From NCBI GenBank assembly GCA_943192975.1, contig CALPCJ010000014.1:1-64000 (forward strand): a stretch of 64,000 nucleotides of DNA, read 5' to 3'. This DNA is from Senimuribacter intestinalis (lineage in GTDB: Bacteria; Bacillota; Clostridia; Peptostreptococcales; Anaerovoracaceae). The notes under the pieces are model-generated. The model worked only from the letters and a program-made list of their open reading frames with translations. It did not search any database and was not told the origin of the DNA. Shown piece by piece: positions 34,119 to 42,427 of the stretch (position 1 is the stretch's first letter; each line of letters opens with the position of its first letter). A program made the position numbers and the translations under genes.

Positions 34119-36557
34119 ATGATTCGATTAACAAATGTAAACAAGTATTTTAATAGGAAGAAAAACAACGAAATCAGAGCCATTGACCACACCTCTATAG
34201 AACTTGCTGATAAGGGTCTCGTCACTTTTTTGGGAAATTCCGGCTGCGGAAAGACGACTCTGCTCAATGCAATCGGAGGTCTCGACAAAGTTGACAGCGG
34301 TGAAATTTTCATCGGCGAGGAGAGACTGACAGGTCGTTCTGACGGGAAGAAAGACGAAATCAGGAATGCAAATATTGGATATATTTTCCAAAACTATAAT
34401 CTCATTGAGGATGATACAGTTTTTAACAACGTAGCGCTGGTTTTGCGCATGATGGGGATTAAAGATAAGAGAGAAATCGAAGAGCGGGTCATGTATATCC
34501 TAAAGCGTGTAGGCATTGATCGATACAAAAACCGCCCGGCGAAAATGCTTTCCGGCGGAGAGCGGCAGCGTGTGGGGATTGCCCGTGCCATCGTAAAAAA
34601 TCCAAAGATTATCATTGCTGATGAGCCGACAGGTAATCTGGACAGTAAAAATACGCTGGAGATTATGAATATTATTAAGGCAATTTCCCGGGAAAAGCTG
34701 GTGATTCTCGTCACCCACGAGAGAGAAATCGCGGAATTTTACGCATCCCGTATTGTGGAAATTGTGGATGGAAAAATCGTCAGTGACAGAGAAAATGCCC
34801 ACAATAGCGAACTGGATTATCGGCTGGAAAACAAAATCTATCTTCAGGATATGCAGGTGCAGCAGGAGCTGGAATTAGAAAATGTGAAGTTAAAATTTTA
34901 CAGTGATAAGAAGGACCAGCAGCTGGAAATCAAGGTAGTTCTCAAAAACAACAATCTATATATCGAAACTCCCGCTGGAATAGGAGAAGGTTCAGAAGCG
35001 GTGGAACTGGTCGATGACCATTACCGGAAAATTTCCAAAGACGTTTACGAGGCGTATGAATTTGACTATGCAAATATGCTGGATCAGAATTTTACGCCAA
35101 AGTACACCTCCATTTTTAATCCGGTGACTATGATTGCAGGTGGATACAAGAAAATTTTTTCTTATTCCCTCATTAAGAAAATTTTGCTTGTAGGGTTCAT
35201 CATGGCGTCTATGTTTGCCGTTTATGCGGTAAGCAGTATTGCTGGAATTACCAATATTACAGACGATAAATTTGTCCAGGTTAATCAGAACTACTTGACG
35301 GTGAACGGGGCAAAGGTGACACCGCAGAACTTTAAAAAATACGAAAATATGGACGGCATTGATTATGCGCTTCCGGGCAATTCCCAGGTGAATTTCGCCT
35401 TTCCTCTGGATGATTATTACCAGACCAAAGGTGCGCAGGTCAGCTTAGCAGGATCCCTGACAGCTTTGGATATGGTAGAGGAAGAAAAACTGTTGGAGGG
35501 CAGAAATGCAAAGGACAGTTCGGAGATTGTCATCGATAGAATCACGGCGGATAGCTTTCTTTCTAACGATATGCCGAAAATGATTGGCCTGCTTTCAAAA
35601 GAACAGATTATTGGAAGAAAGGTAACGTTGCCGCGTCTGGGAGAATTCACGATTGTGGGAATTACTGATCAGGGAAGCCCTTCAATTTACGCAGACAGAG
35701 AGCTTTTTATGGATATTCTGATGGTGCAGGCAGAAATGCGTACGGAAGAAGATTCCGGATACACTGAAGAAAGCGAGGAGGCGATGCCGTTGGTGCTGTC
35801 CTACGGACTTCGTGACCGGGAAACGGTGACGCTTGTCGAAGGAGCGGCGCCAAAGAAAACCGGGGAAGTGTTGATTCATGAAATGCATCGATACGAGTCA
35901 GCTATCGGAAGTAAGCTCGATGTGAAGGTGAATGGTAAGAAGCTGACTGTCTGCGGTTATTACAACGATAAACGCGGTACAGACGCACTTTATGTCAGCA
36001 AGAATACAGCCATAGATTATCTGATGGAGGACCAGACAGAGATAGTGCTTTCTCCAAAGGATAAGGAAGCCACCTATCAAAACCTATCGGCGCAAAATGT
36101 CAAGGTCACAGATAATTATACTGCCGACAGGGAGTCTTATATCGATAGCTGCAAAAAAAAGATTATCGCAACAATTTTGGTGTCCGGCATTATCTTGCTC
36201 ATTTCTCTTCTGGAAATGTATCTCATGTTGAGATCTTCTTTCCTCTCGAGAATTAAAGAGGTCGGCGTGCTTCGTGCAATCGGTCTAAAAAAGAAAGATA
36301 TTTACAAAATGTTTGTCGGCGAAATCATCGCAATGACTACATTGACTACGATTCCGGGCATGGCGGTGATGGCATACATCTTAAATGGAATTTCAAAGAT
36401 TCCAATGATCGGAGAACAGTATCTGATGAATCCGCTGGTATTGCTCATCAGCTTTGGCCTTGTGTTTGGATTTAATCTGGTGGCGGGACTACTGCCTGTA
36501 TTTAACACCATGCGCAAAACGCCGGCAGCGATTTTGTCAAGAAACGACGTGAATTAA
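34119..36557 (+). CDS. ABC transporter, fused ATPase and FtsX-type permease (second of pair)
   Basis: An 812-residue homologue of the preceding protein: Walker A GNSGCGKTT near 40-48, signature MLSGGERQRVGIARAI and Walker B IIIADEPTGNLDS. A linker with a predicted coiled region follows (about 220-340), then a helix (LVGFIMASMFAVYAVSSIAGI), an extracytoplasmic domain, and three C-terminal helices with the FtsX pattern IKEVGVLRAIGLKKKDIYKMF. It starts three bases after the first gene, so the two probably form a heterodimer. Substrate unknown. Confidence 0.85.
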   Translation: MIRLTNVNKYFNRKKNNEIRAIDHTSIELADKGLVTFLGNSGCGKTTLLNAIGGLDKVDSGEIFIGEERLTGRSDGKKDEIRNANIGYIFQNYNLIEDDTVFNNVALVLRMMGIKDKREIEERVMYILKRVGIDRYKNRPAKMLSGGERQRVGIARAIVKNPKIIIADEPTGNLDSKNTLEIMNIIKAISREKLVILVTHEREIAEFYASRIVEIVDGKIVSDRENAHNSELDYRLENKIYLQDMQVQQELELENVKLKFYSDKKDQQLEIKVVLKNNNLYIETPAGIGEGSEAVELVDDHYRKISKDVYEAYEFDYANMLDQNFTPKYTSIFNPVTMIAGGYKKIFSYSLIKKILLVGFIMASMFAVYAVSSIAGITNITDDKFVQVNQNYLTVNGAKVTPQNFKKYENMDGIDYALPGNSQVNFAFPLDDYYQTKGAQVSLAGSLTALDMVEEEKLLEGRNAKDSSEIVIDRITADSFLSNDMPKMIGLLSKEQIIGRKVTLPRLGEFTIVGITDQGSPSIYADRELFMDILMVQAEMRTEEDSGYTEESEEAMPLVLSYGLRDRETVTLVEGAAPKKTGEVLIHEMHRYESAIGSKLDVKVNGKKLTVCGYYNDKRGTDALYVSKNTAIDYLMEDQTEIVLSPKDKEATYQNLSAQNVKVTDNYTADRESYIDSCKKKIIATILVSGIILLISLLEMYLMLRSSFLSRIKEVGVLRAIGLKKKDIYKMFVGEIIAMTTLTTIPGMAVMAYILNGISKIPMIGEQYLMNPLVLLISFGLVFGFNLVAGLLPVFNTMRKTPAAILSRNDVN

Positions 36558-36576
36558 GATACACGAAAAAATATGA

Positions 36577-36612
36577 AAAAGTGGGTTGCCCCTTTTGGGT
36601 CAACCCACTTCT
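36577..36612. terminator. Bidirectional terminator between the ABC pair and the CoA-transferase
   Basis: AAGTGGGTTG (36579-36588) pairs perfectly with CAACCCACTT (36601-36610). On the minus strand the stem is followed by T5; on the plus strand the tail is only moderately T-rich. Confidence 0.82.
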
Positions 36613-36636
36613 TCTTAAGATTGAGATATATTTGGA

Positions 36637-37995
36637 TTAGAATGTACACTTGCTTGTATTTTTCCATATACCGTTCTTTTCAGCTGCTTTGATAAGGTCT
36701 TCTCTGAAGTCAGGGTGGGAGATGTTGATTAACATTTCGGCTCTTTCCCAAGTAGATTTTCCTTTCAAGTTAGCAGCGCCGTACTCGGTTACGATATAGT
36801 TGGTTGCAGTTCTCGGAGTGGTGACAATTGCACCTGGCGTCAAAATTGGGGAGATCAGTGATTCTTTGCTTCCGTCTTTCAGTGTTCTGGTCGACGGTGT
36901 GCAGATGAAACTCTTTCCTCCTTTTGACAGGAATGCGCCCATTACGAAGTCCACCTGTCCGCCTGTGCCGCTAATTTGCTGATGACCTGCAGACTCGGAA
37001 CATACCTGTCCGTAAAGGTCAACCTGGATGCAGCTGTTGACGGAGATGAAATTGTCGATGCTGGAAATAACGTTAACATTATTTACGTAGTTTACCGGCG
37101 CACTGCAGCAAATCGGGTTATTGTCGATGAAATCATATAATTTTTTTGTGCCGCCTGCAAAGGTATAAAGGGCTTTGCCTTTATCTACCGGCTTATTTCC
37201 AGTTAATTTTCCTGCGTCAAATAAGTCCACATAAGCGTCCACAAACATTTCAGTGTGAGCGTTGATATTTCTTACATCGGAGTCTGCCAGCATCTGACCG
37301 ATACAGTTTGGAAGACTGCCGATGCCCAGCTGCAGGGTGCTGTGGCTGTTGATCAGTTCCACTACGTGGGCGGCAATCTGTTTGTCGATGTCTGAAGCGG
37401 GCTTTGTTCCAAGTTCTGCCAAAGGTGCATTGGACCCTTCCACGATATGGTCGATTCCGTAAAGGTTTAGCTGTGTCTGATGACCGTGAGCGATTGGCAT
37501 GTTCTGGTTGACTTCTACGATGATTTTCTTTGCACTTTTGATTACACCCCACATATCGGCAACCTGCGGACCCAGATTGAAGTTACCGTGGCTATCCATC
37601 GGCGCAACTTGGAAGAATGCGATGTCGATGTCGTTTTCGTTGTTGACCCAGTAGTACGGCAGTTCATTGAACAGCATTGGGATGTACCAGCATCGCCCTT
37701 CTTTGTTCATTTGTCTGTCAAATGCGCTGAAATGGGCTGAGGCAAATCTTACCTGTTCGTTGGAAGAAGTTGCCTGATAAAGCTTAAATGGTTCTTTTCT
37801 GAGGGCTACCGTGCTGAGCACTTCAATGCCCTTTAGTTCATCTGCGCGCCTTGCAAGAGCTTCGTCGATATCATTGACAACACCGCAGCCTGTTCCATAG
37901 TGGATACGAGTGTTATTATGAACCATTGCGGCTGCTTCGTCCGCAGTAATTAGTTTCTTCTGGTATTCTTCTGCAAGTGAAGATACTTTGTACAT
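36637..37995 (-). CDS. Acyl-CoA:acetate CoA-transferase (butyryl-CoA/4-hydroxybutyrate type)
   Basis: A 452-residue family I CoA-transferase of the acetyl-CoA hydrolase/transferase group. The catalytic glutamate is in NINAHTEMFVDAY, and the oxyanion-loop region GHQQISGTGGQVDFVMGAF is well kept. Such enzymes move CoA between acetate and butyrate, 4-hydroxybutyrate or related acids in the last step of butyrate formation or amino-acid fermentation. Exact acyl specificity cannot be read by eye. GGGAGGAAC precedes the ATG. Confidence 0.88.
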   Translation of the reverse strand: MYKVSSLAEEYQKKLITADEAAAMVHNNTRIHYGTGCGVVNDIDEALARRADELKGIEVLSTVALRKEPFKLYQATSSNEQVRFASAHFSAFDRQMNKEGRCWYIPMLFNELPYYWVNNENDIDIAFFQVAPMDSHGNFNLGPQVADMWGVIKSAKKIIVEVNQNMPIAHGHQTQLNLYGIDHIVEGSNAPLAELGTKPASDIDKQIAAHVVELINSHSTLQLGIGSLPNCIGQMLADSDVRNINAHTEMFVDAYVDLFDAGKLTGNKPVDKGKALYTFAGGTKKLYDFIDNNPICCSAPVNYVNNVNVISSIDNFISVNSCIQVDLYGQVCSESAGHQQISGTGGQVDFVMGAFLSKGGKSFICTPSTRTLKDGSKESLISPILTPGAIVTTPRTATNYIVTEYGAANLKGKSTWERAEMLINISHPDFREDLIKAAEKNGIWKNTSKCTF

Positions 37996-38129
37996 AATGT
38001 TCCTCCCTTATATAAAAACGTCCTAATTCAATGACCAGCAAACTTTTCGGTGCACAGGCACGGTGACTCAGCATGGCATCGTTATTTCGTCTGTTAAAGT
38101 TTGTCTAGTTTTTAACAAATCCTTCCTCT

Positions 38130-38158
38130 ATTCTACTACATTGTCAAATAATTATCAA
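38130..38158 (-). promoter_or_regulatory. Promoter of the CoA-transferase gene
   Basis: On the minus strand TTGATA (38158-38153), 17 bp, TAGAAT (38135-38130). It leaves a leader of about 125 bases with no structure I recognise. The rest of the gap up to 38434 holds no gene. Confidence 0.6.
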
Positions 38159-38434
38159 CCCCTAAATTACAAGTAAAGAGAAAACGATGGTGAAATCAGC
38201 AAAATAAAAATGACTATGCCTGTAAATTTAAGGGGGATTAAGTCAAACTGAGCGGATTTTACAATAAAATTTTTCCTGTGTATTTATTCCAGTTTTCAAT
38301 CTTACATAGACTGATTACCAAATCTGTCTTTCTTACGAAAAAAGAGATCTGTTTTTGCAGAGTTTGAAATCTTTTTGTGAAAGCGTGCAATCTTCCATAA
38401 AATAACATTAACTTTGTAGAACTTTGAAAAGACA

Positions 38435-38463
38435 TTGAATTTCTGTCAAAAAAGTGGTATGAT
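38435..38463 (+). promoter_or_regulatory. Promoter of tRNA-Arg
   Basis: TTGAAT (38435-38440), 17 bp, TATGAT (38458-38463), about 40 bp before the tRNA. Confidence 0.7.
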
Positions 38464-38503
38464 AAAAAAGTGTTCGTTAAGGACACTTCTTTAAACTGAA
38501 TAC

Positions 38504-38578
38504 GCCTCCGTAGTTAAATGGATATAACAGTGCTCTCCTAAAGCATAGTTGTGGGTTCGATTCCCGCCGGGGGTACCA
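38504..38578 (+). tRNA. tRNA-Arg (anticodon CCU)
   Basis: A complete 75-base cloverleaf. Acceptor GCCTCCG pairs with CGGGGGT, the anticodon loop CTCCTAA gives CCU (reads AGG), the T arm is GTGGG-TTCGATT-CCCGC-like, and the 3' CCA is encoded. The T loop TTCGATT is intact. Confidence 0.93.
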
Positions 38579-38582
38579 CTAG

Positions 38583-38630
38583 AAAAGCTGAAAACCTTGA
38601 ATTATCTGGGGTTTCGGCTTTCTTCTTTTT
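38583..38630 (+). terminator. Rho-independent terminator after tRNA-Arg
   Basis: AAAGCTGAAA and the downstream TTTCGGCTTT pair with one G-T, followed by CTTCTTTTT. Confidence 0.72.
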
Positions 38631-38767
38631 GCCTTTACTCTTTTGGAAAACGAACGACCATTATATTCAAATTTTAGTTTTGATGTCAAGATAAAGACTT
38701 TTGAGGGGGATTGCGTGCTAACATTTGTGAAATGTTTGCTTTAAGAGCTGTCTGGTGATAGGGGGCT

Positions 38768-38910
38768 TTAATTAACTTCGATACTTGTATGTCGCTGTCT
38801 TCTATAATTTGCATCTTCTAGCAGTTTAACAGCAGCGGGGTTGCCGGAAAGTAATGCAAAATAAAGTGCCTTGTCCGCAGGAACGGGGTGTAGTATAATA
38901 CATATAGTCA
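38768..38910 (-). pseudogene. C-terminal coding remnant, unknown
   Basis: One minus-strand frame without a start reads ...DKALYFALLSGNPAAVKLL... and ends in a TAA at 38770. It has protein-like composition and is reminiscent of an ankyrin-like helix pair, but there is no upstream gene; the 5' side is occupied by the toxin promoter. I treat it as a leftover fragment. Bases 38631-38767 show nothing else. Confidence 0.3.
38872..38899 (+). promoter_or_regulatory. Promoter of the small toxin gene
   Basis: TTGTCC (38872-38877), 16 bp, TATAAT (38894-38899). The mRNA leader is about 55 bases and contains the run CCCCTCAGAGAGGGGG, which can fold over the ribosome site. Confidence 0.6.
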
Positions 38911-38958
38911 AGAGGACGAAGGTTTAAAGCGGTTACCCCTCAGAGAGGGGGTGTTACA

Positions 38959-39042
38959 ATGACGGATTATGAAATCTTAATGGTTGTATTTACAGTCTTA
39001 GGAATAGTAGTATCACTAATCATTGCTTACATAAAAAAATAG
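38959..39042 (+). CDS. Small hydrophobic holin-like toxin (type I toxin, Hol_Tox-like)
   Basis: A 27-residue peptide: MTDYEILM, one membrane helix (VVFTVLGIVVSLIIAYI) and a KK tail. This matches the short putative holin-like toxins of Firmicutes, which depolarise the membrane when made in excess. GAGGGGGTG is the ribosome site; it can pair with CCCCTC just upstream, which would hide it. A convergent promoter and terminator give an antisense RNA over the 3' end. It is too short for usual gene calling. Confidence 0.75.
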   Translation: MTDYEILMVVFTVLGIVVSLIIAYIKK

Positions 39043-39113
39043 CCGCTCCCATCGATCAAAATGTAGCGGCTAAGTCGTAAAACTTTGGTAACCGTTTTTT
39101 CCGGTTTCCTCTT
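39030..39113 (-). ncRNA. Antisense RNA opposite the toxin mRNA 3' end (type I antitoxin)
   Basis: A minus-strand promoter, TTGCAT (39148-39143), 17 bp, TATATT (39125-39120), should start an RNA near 39113. The RNA would begin with a GGAAACCG/CGGTTACC hairpin and end at the stem AGCCGCTAC...GGAGCGGCT followed by T7 (about 39072-39030). It overlaps the last codons and the 3' tail of the toxin message, as in TxpA/RatA or BsrG/SR4 type pairs. Confidence 0.65.
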
Positions 39114-39295
39114 GACACCAATATACCACGAATGAAAAGATTATGCAATAGTCAATTCACCCTGCCATGTGCGGGCTTTTTATTTTTAAGGTCAGAACAT
39201 CAGAAGTACTACAAAAAAACCTTAAATGCCTTAATTTTTCAGAGGTTTTAAGGTTTTTGCGCAAAGTGCTATCTTGCTATAAAGTGTTATTATGC

Positions 39296-39529
39296 TTATA
39301 GATCCTCGGACATATCATTCCAGTAGTCAGTATCAAAAAATTCTGATGGTGTTAAACCAAAGTAATCAATAATATCAAACAAGCCTGTTACTGACGGTAA
39401 CGATCTGCCAGATGTAATTGCTCTAATATAGTTTTTATTATGTCCAAGGTCGTAAGACATTTGATATTCAGAGACCTCCATTTTTAGTCTCAATTCTGTG
39501 ATGCGTTCACCTATATATTTTGCTTTCAT
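39296..39529 (-). CDS. Small XRE-family HTH protein, paralogue 1
   Basis: A 77-residue protein made almost only of a helix-turn-helix: IGERITELRLKMEVSEYQM, then SYDLGHNKNYIRAITSGRSLPS as the recognition region, and DIIDYFGLTPSEFFD. The ATG at 39529 has GGAGGTGG upstream. It is nearly identical over the HTH to the gene at 39678-39998, so the two arose by local duplication. A shared operator-like 15-mer lies upstream of both. It lacks the C-terminal tail of its paralogue. Confidence 0.8.
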   Translation of the reverse strand: MKAKYIGERITELRLKMEVSEYQMSYDLGHNKNYIRAITSGRSLPSVTGLFDIIDYFGLTPSEFFDTDYWNDMSEDL

Positions 39530-39577
39530 TACTGCCACCTCCATTTTCATTATGATAACTTTTTTAAAAAATATGAT

Positions 39578-39594
39578 ATCGGGCTGAAATGTGG
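39578..39594. promoter_or_regulatory. Shared operator-like motif, copy 1
   Basis: ATCGGGCTGAAATGTGG, about 50 bp upstream of XRE paralogue 1. The same core ATCGGGCTGAAATGT recurs at 40046-40060 and 40099-40115. Confidence 0.65.
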
Positions 39595-39677
39595 CTTTTT
39601 TGTAAATAAGCCGGTAATAATTCTCTATTTTGTGTTTTATATATGGAATAAGGAGATTTAAACTACCAAAATGATCT

Positions 39678-39998
39678 TTAGTCAGATTGTTTTCTTTTTT
39701 GGCAAATTAGCTGCATGATATTCAGCAGTATTACCATGTCTTCTTCATCAAGTTGTTCCATATATTCCATCGCTTTTCTAATCATTTGTGGTCGTTCATT
39801 GTCAAAAAACTCTGATGGCGTTAGTCCGAAGTATTCGATGATATTAAATAATCCTGTTACTGATGGCAATGAGCGACCAGACGTAATCGCTCTGATATAA
39901 TTTTTGTTGTGTCCTAAATCATAGGACATTTGATATTCAGAGACGTTCTTTTTTAGACGTAACTCCGTTATTCGTTCACCGATAAAACTTACATTCAT
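39678..39998 (-). CDS. Small XRE-family HTH protein, paralogue 2
   Basis: A 106-residue paralogue of the preceding gene with the same HTH plus a C-terminal helix (IRKAMEYMEQLDEEDMVILLNIMQLICQ) that may mediate dimerisation. The ATG at 39998 lies six bases after GGGAGGT; the ATG at 40004 would touch that site. It probably regulates itself, its paralogue and the divergent gene at 40223 through the shared motif. Confidence 0.8.
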   Translation of the reverse strand: MNVSFIGERITELRLKKNVSEYQMSYDLGHNKNYIRAITSGRSLPSVTGLFNIIEYFGLTPSEFFDNERPQMIRKAMEYMEQLDEEDMVILLNIMQLICQKRKQSD

Positions 39999-40045
39999 TT
40001 TCATACCTCCCTGTGATATAGAATAACTTTTTTATAAGCCTTGTT

Positions 40046-40060
40046 ATCGGGCTGAAATGT
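40046..40060. promoter_or_regulatory. Shared operator-like motif, copy 2
   Basis: ATCGGGCTGAAATGT, about 50 bp upstream of XRE paralogue 2, the same distance as copy 1 from its gene. Confidence 0.65.
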
Positions 40061-40093
40061 TGAATTTATTTTAAAATATGTAGTAAAAATTGT

Positions 40094-40121
40094 TTTTTAT
40101 CGGGCTGAAATGTGGTATAAT
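40094..40121 (+). promoter_or_regulatory. Promoter with shared operator-like motif, copy 3
   Basis: ATCGGGCTGAAATGTGG (40099-40115) directly abuts a TATAAT -10 box (40116-40121), with a weak -35 TTTTTA at 40094-40099. A protein bound here would block transcription of the 40223 gene. Confidence 0.6.
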
Positions 40122-40222
40122 TCTTTTTAAGATTCTTATAAACTCATAATAACGTCAATACGCTATTGAATTGCAGTAATTTGTGCGCAGAGTGGTGAAA
40201 GGTCAAATTGTAATAGGAGAAT

Positions 40223-40753
40223 ATGATGAGAAAAGAAGCAGATTTTCTAACGAAACATCGGCAAAGAACGCTGGGATTAAAACAAATGGAAAAAATTTCA
40301 ATGACGGACTATGGAAAAGAAGAATTTCAGTTGTTGGCAACATTATTAGAAGCAAAAGAATCGCAATTTCTGAAAAAAAGAAATGACGAGCGATATCGAG
40401 TGCTTACAGAAGTATTATACCCGTTACTTTATGAAATTGCGTGGATACAAGGCGGGCATATCATATTAAATGTTGACGAGCAAGAATTTATTGGTACTCT
40501 GACTTATATAGGCGACGAACTTATATTGGATAATGATATGGGCTTGTCAGATTTTATTGCAATTATATCTTCTGCAGATGATGTTTCTATTTCTATGGGA
40601 GATAAGGGGCTAGCAATTAATTTGACGTTCAAATTGTATGACAAGGTACAAGTTACGGATTGTTCAGAGGAAATTTCAAACATAGAAGAAAAAATTCGGC
40701 AGCATAGACTAAAAAAAGCTGAATTGCAAATTTTCCATACAGAAGAGCAGTAA
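40223..40753 (+). CDS. Protein of unknown function, linked to the XRE pair
   Basis: A 176-residue soluble protein. The first 60 residues are a basic, helical region, the middle (about 65-140) is beta-rich with alternating hydrophobics (IAWIQGGHIILNVDEQEFIGTL), and a coiled-coil-like tail EEISNIEEKIRQHRLKKAELQ ends it. I recognise no family. AGGAG precedes the ATG. Its promoter is overlapped by the operator shared with the two XRE genes, so it is probably their main regulated target. Confidence 0.65.
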   Translation: MMRKEADFLTKHRQRTLGLKQMEKISMTDYGKEEFQLLATLLEAKESQFLKKRNDERYRVLTEVLYPLLYEIAWIQGGHIILNVDEQEFIGTLTYIGDELILDNDMGLSDFIAIISSADDVSISMGDKGLAINLTFKLYDKVQVTDCSEEISNIEEKIRQHRLKKAELQIFHTEEQ

Positions 40754-40773
40754 TAGTGAAATGAATTTTTCTA

Positions 40774-40884
40774 TTGACAGGGGGTGAAAATTGTAGTATA
40801 GTTAGTCAGAACTAACTATACTAACTAACGCCGAGAGAAACGAGAGGCGGTTTTATTTTTAGAGATGGGTTAGTTTAAACTAAC
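40774..40884 (+). promoter_or_regulatory. Promoter with DtxR/iron-type boxes for the DUF3793-flavodoxin operon
   Basis: TTGACA (40774-40779), 17 bp, TATAGT (40797-40802). GTTAGTcagAACTAAC overlaps the start of transcription and GTTAGTTTAAACTAAC (40869-40884) is a perfect 16-bp palindrome further down. The half-site TTAGTT/AACTAA resembles boxes of DtxR-type metal repressors. Between them CGCC...GGCG with T4ATTTTT (about 40829-40860) could act as an attenuator. Confidence 0.6.
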
Positions 40885-40926
40885 TAATGGCGAAGAACAA
40901 CAGGAGTTGATACAGGAGAACGGAAA

Positions 40927-41475
40927 ATGGAGAACTATTTGATCGAGCACTGCTCACCAACGCTGGCATCACTAAAAACAGCAAATTTATTTAACTATAG
41001 ATTTGAATCGGAACAGGCATTATACGGTTACATTAGAACTTTAAATAGTGAGTTATCGTTGAAAGGCGTTTCTGTTGCAATTCTTCGAAAGTTTGATCAT
41101 AGCGCACTGATCTATGTCTATCGTGAGAAAAAACTGCAGGAAGACCTTAACCGCCCTGGAGCAGCAGAATTTTTGCGGGAGCAGGGATATGAGGCATTTA
41201 CGCCGAGCAGCGCCATTGCAAAGCTGCGCCAAAGATTCATAGAAGAAGGAGACTTCCCTCATGAGATTGGATTGTTTTTAGGTTATCCGCTGGGTGATGT
41301 GGTCGGTTTTATAGAAAATGCAGGCAGAAACAGTAAATGCAGTGGATGTTGGAAGGTTTACTGCAACGAGTGCGAGGCTGTGAAACTGTTTGCAAAGTTT
41401 GATAAATGTAAAATGGTCTATAAACGGCTTTTTTATGAAGGCAAGTCTTTGCTGCAGCTCACTGTGGCTGTGTAA
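40927..41475 (+). CDS. DUF3793 family protein
   Basis: A 182-residue protein with the DUF3793 pattern: LIEHCSPTLASLKTANLF at the start, HSALIYVYREKKLQEDL in the middle and HEIGLFLGYPLGDVVGFIEN in the last third, followed by a CSGCWKVYC cysteine cluster that could bind metal. The function is unknown. DUF3793 genes often accompany flavodoxin and ferrous-iron uptake genes, and here a flavodoxin gene follows after 32 bp. Iron-responsive control is suggested by the boxes upstream. Confidence 0.83.
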   Translation: MENYLIEHCSPTLASLKTANLFNYRFESEQALYGYIRTLNSELSLKGVSVAILRKFDHSALIYVYREKKLQEDLNRPGAAEFLREQGYEAFTPSSAIAKLRQRFIEEGDFPHEIGLFLGYPLGDVVGFIENAGRNSKCSGCWKVYCNECEAVKLFAKFDKCKMVYKRLFYEGKSLLQLTVAV

Positions 41476-41507
41476 ATATATAAAATGAAAGAAAAGATGT
41501 ATAAAAC

Positions 41508-41930
41508 ATGAGTAAGATTGCAGTCGTATATTGGAGTGGAACAGGAAATACTGAAAAGATGGCAGAGCAGGTTGTTGCCGGAGCAGTAGAAGCTGGCGCA
41601 GATGCAACGCTTTATCGTGCATCAAAGTTTTCTGCAGATTTGATGGATCAGTATGAGGCTGTCGCCTTCGGCTGCCCGTCTATGGGAGCAGAGGAACTGG
41701 AAGACAGCGAATTTTTACCGATGTTTGAACGGTGCGAGAAGAAGCTTGCAGGAAAGAAGATTGCACTGTTTGGCTCATACGGATGGGGCGATGGAGAATG
41801 GATGCGCAGCTGGGAAGATCGCTGTATTGAAGATGAAGCTGTCATTGCGTGCTCTTGTGTAATTTGCAATGAAGCGCCAGATGCAGATGCGGAGGCTGAT
41901 TGCAGAGCTCTTGGCAAAAGCTTGGCTTAG
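41508..41930 (+). CDS. Flavodoxin
   Basis: A 140-residue short-chain flavodoxin. The FMN phosphate loop is SGTGNTEKMA at 10-19, the first isoalloxazine loop is GCPSMGAEELED near 55, and the second is GSYGWGDGEWM near 89. It carries electrons at low potential and typically replaces ferredoxin when iron is scarce, which agrees with the iron-type boxes of the operon. A terminator follows. Confidence 0.94.
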   Translation: MSKIAVVYWSGTGNTEKMAEQVVAGAVEAGADATLYRASKFSADLMDQYEAVAFGCPSMGAEELEDSEFLPMFERCEKKLAGKKIALFGSYGWGDGEWMRSWEDRCIEDEAVIACSCVICNEAPDADAEADCRALGKSLA

Positions 41931-41955
41931 TTATTTCTGCTGATATATATGACGG

Positions 41956-41987
41956 GGCTGTCTCAAATAAAACGAGACAGCTTTTTT
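41956..41987 (+). terminator. Rho-independent terminator after the flavodoxin gene
   Basis: GCTGTCTC (41957-41964) pairs with GAGACAGC (41974-41981), followed by T6. Confidence 0.87.
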
Positions 41988-42427
41988 CGGCTTTAGGTCA
42001 GCGAACTGGCTTGAAGCAGTCAGTCAGGCAGGTTTGGGTATGGGAGTAAGCTTAGCAGACCGAAAAATAAGATATGCCGGTGATTTGCCCGCGCCAATTT
42101 TGAGCTTGATCTCTGTATACATGGCGCGGACCTATGAGAAAGTGCCAGATACAAAAGCTTTTTAAGAAAAAATGGCGGCGGCAGAACAGAATGCAGACAG
42201 ATAGTCGGAAAAAATTTAGCACCCTACAACAAAATATCAAAAAAGTAAGTACCAGGCGGCAGGCGCGCGCCAGTTTTTTAGAAAATGAATCCCAATATGG
42301 CGTTTGGCGGATGGCTGACGCCATGTATACAAAAAAACGCTTAGAAGATGGCGTTTTTCATGGGGTGAACGCCGGATATCCAAAAAAATCTTGAGACTAT
42401 GGCGCGCCGGATTCTCTGCAGCACGAA
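41988..42427. other. Gene-free stretch with decayed coding sequence
   Basis: No ORF here has a ribosome site. One plus-strand frame from about 42038 reads MGVSLADRKIRYAGDLPAPI and on for some 40 protein-like residues before several stops, so it looks like a dead gene. The two longer ORFs (86 and 90 residues, one per strand) have improbable composition and are probably chance. Confidence 0.4.

Noticed and set aside
38504..38578. tRNA-Arg as the attachment site of the tail element
   Set aside because: I found no repeat of the tRNA 3' end elsewhere in the window and no integrase gene; a headless tailocin would not need one.
42052..42394. ORFs of 86 and 90 codons on opposite strands
   Set aside because: No ribosome sites, unlikely amino-acid composition, and mutual overlap in a region with decayed coding sequence.
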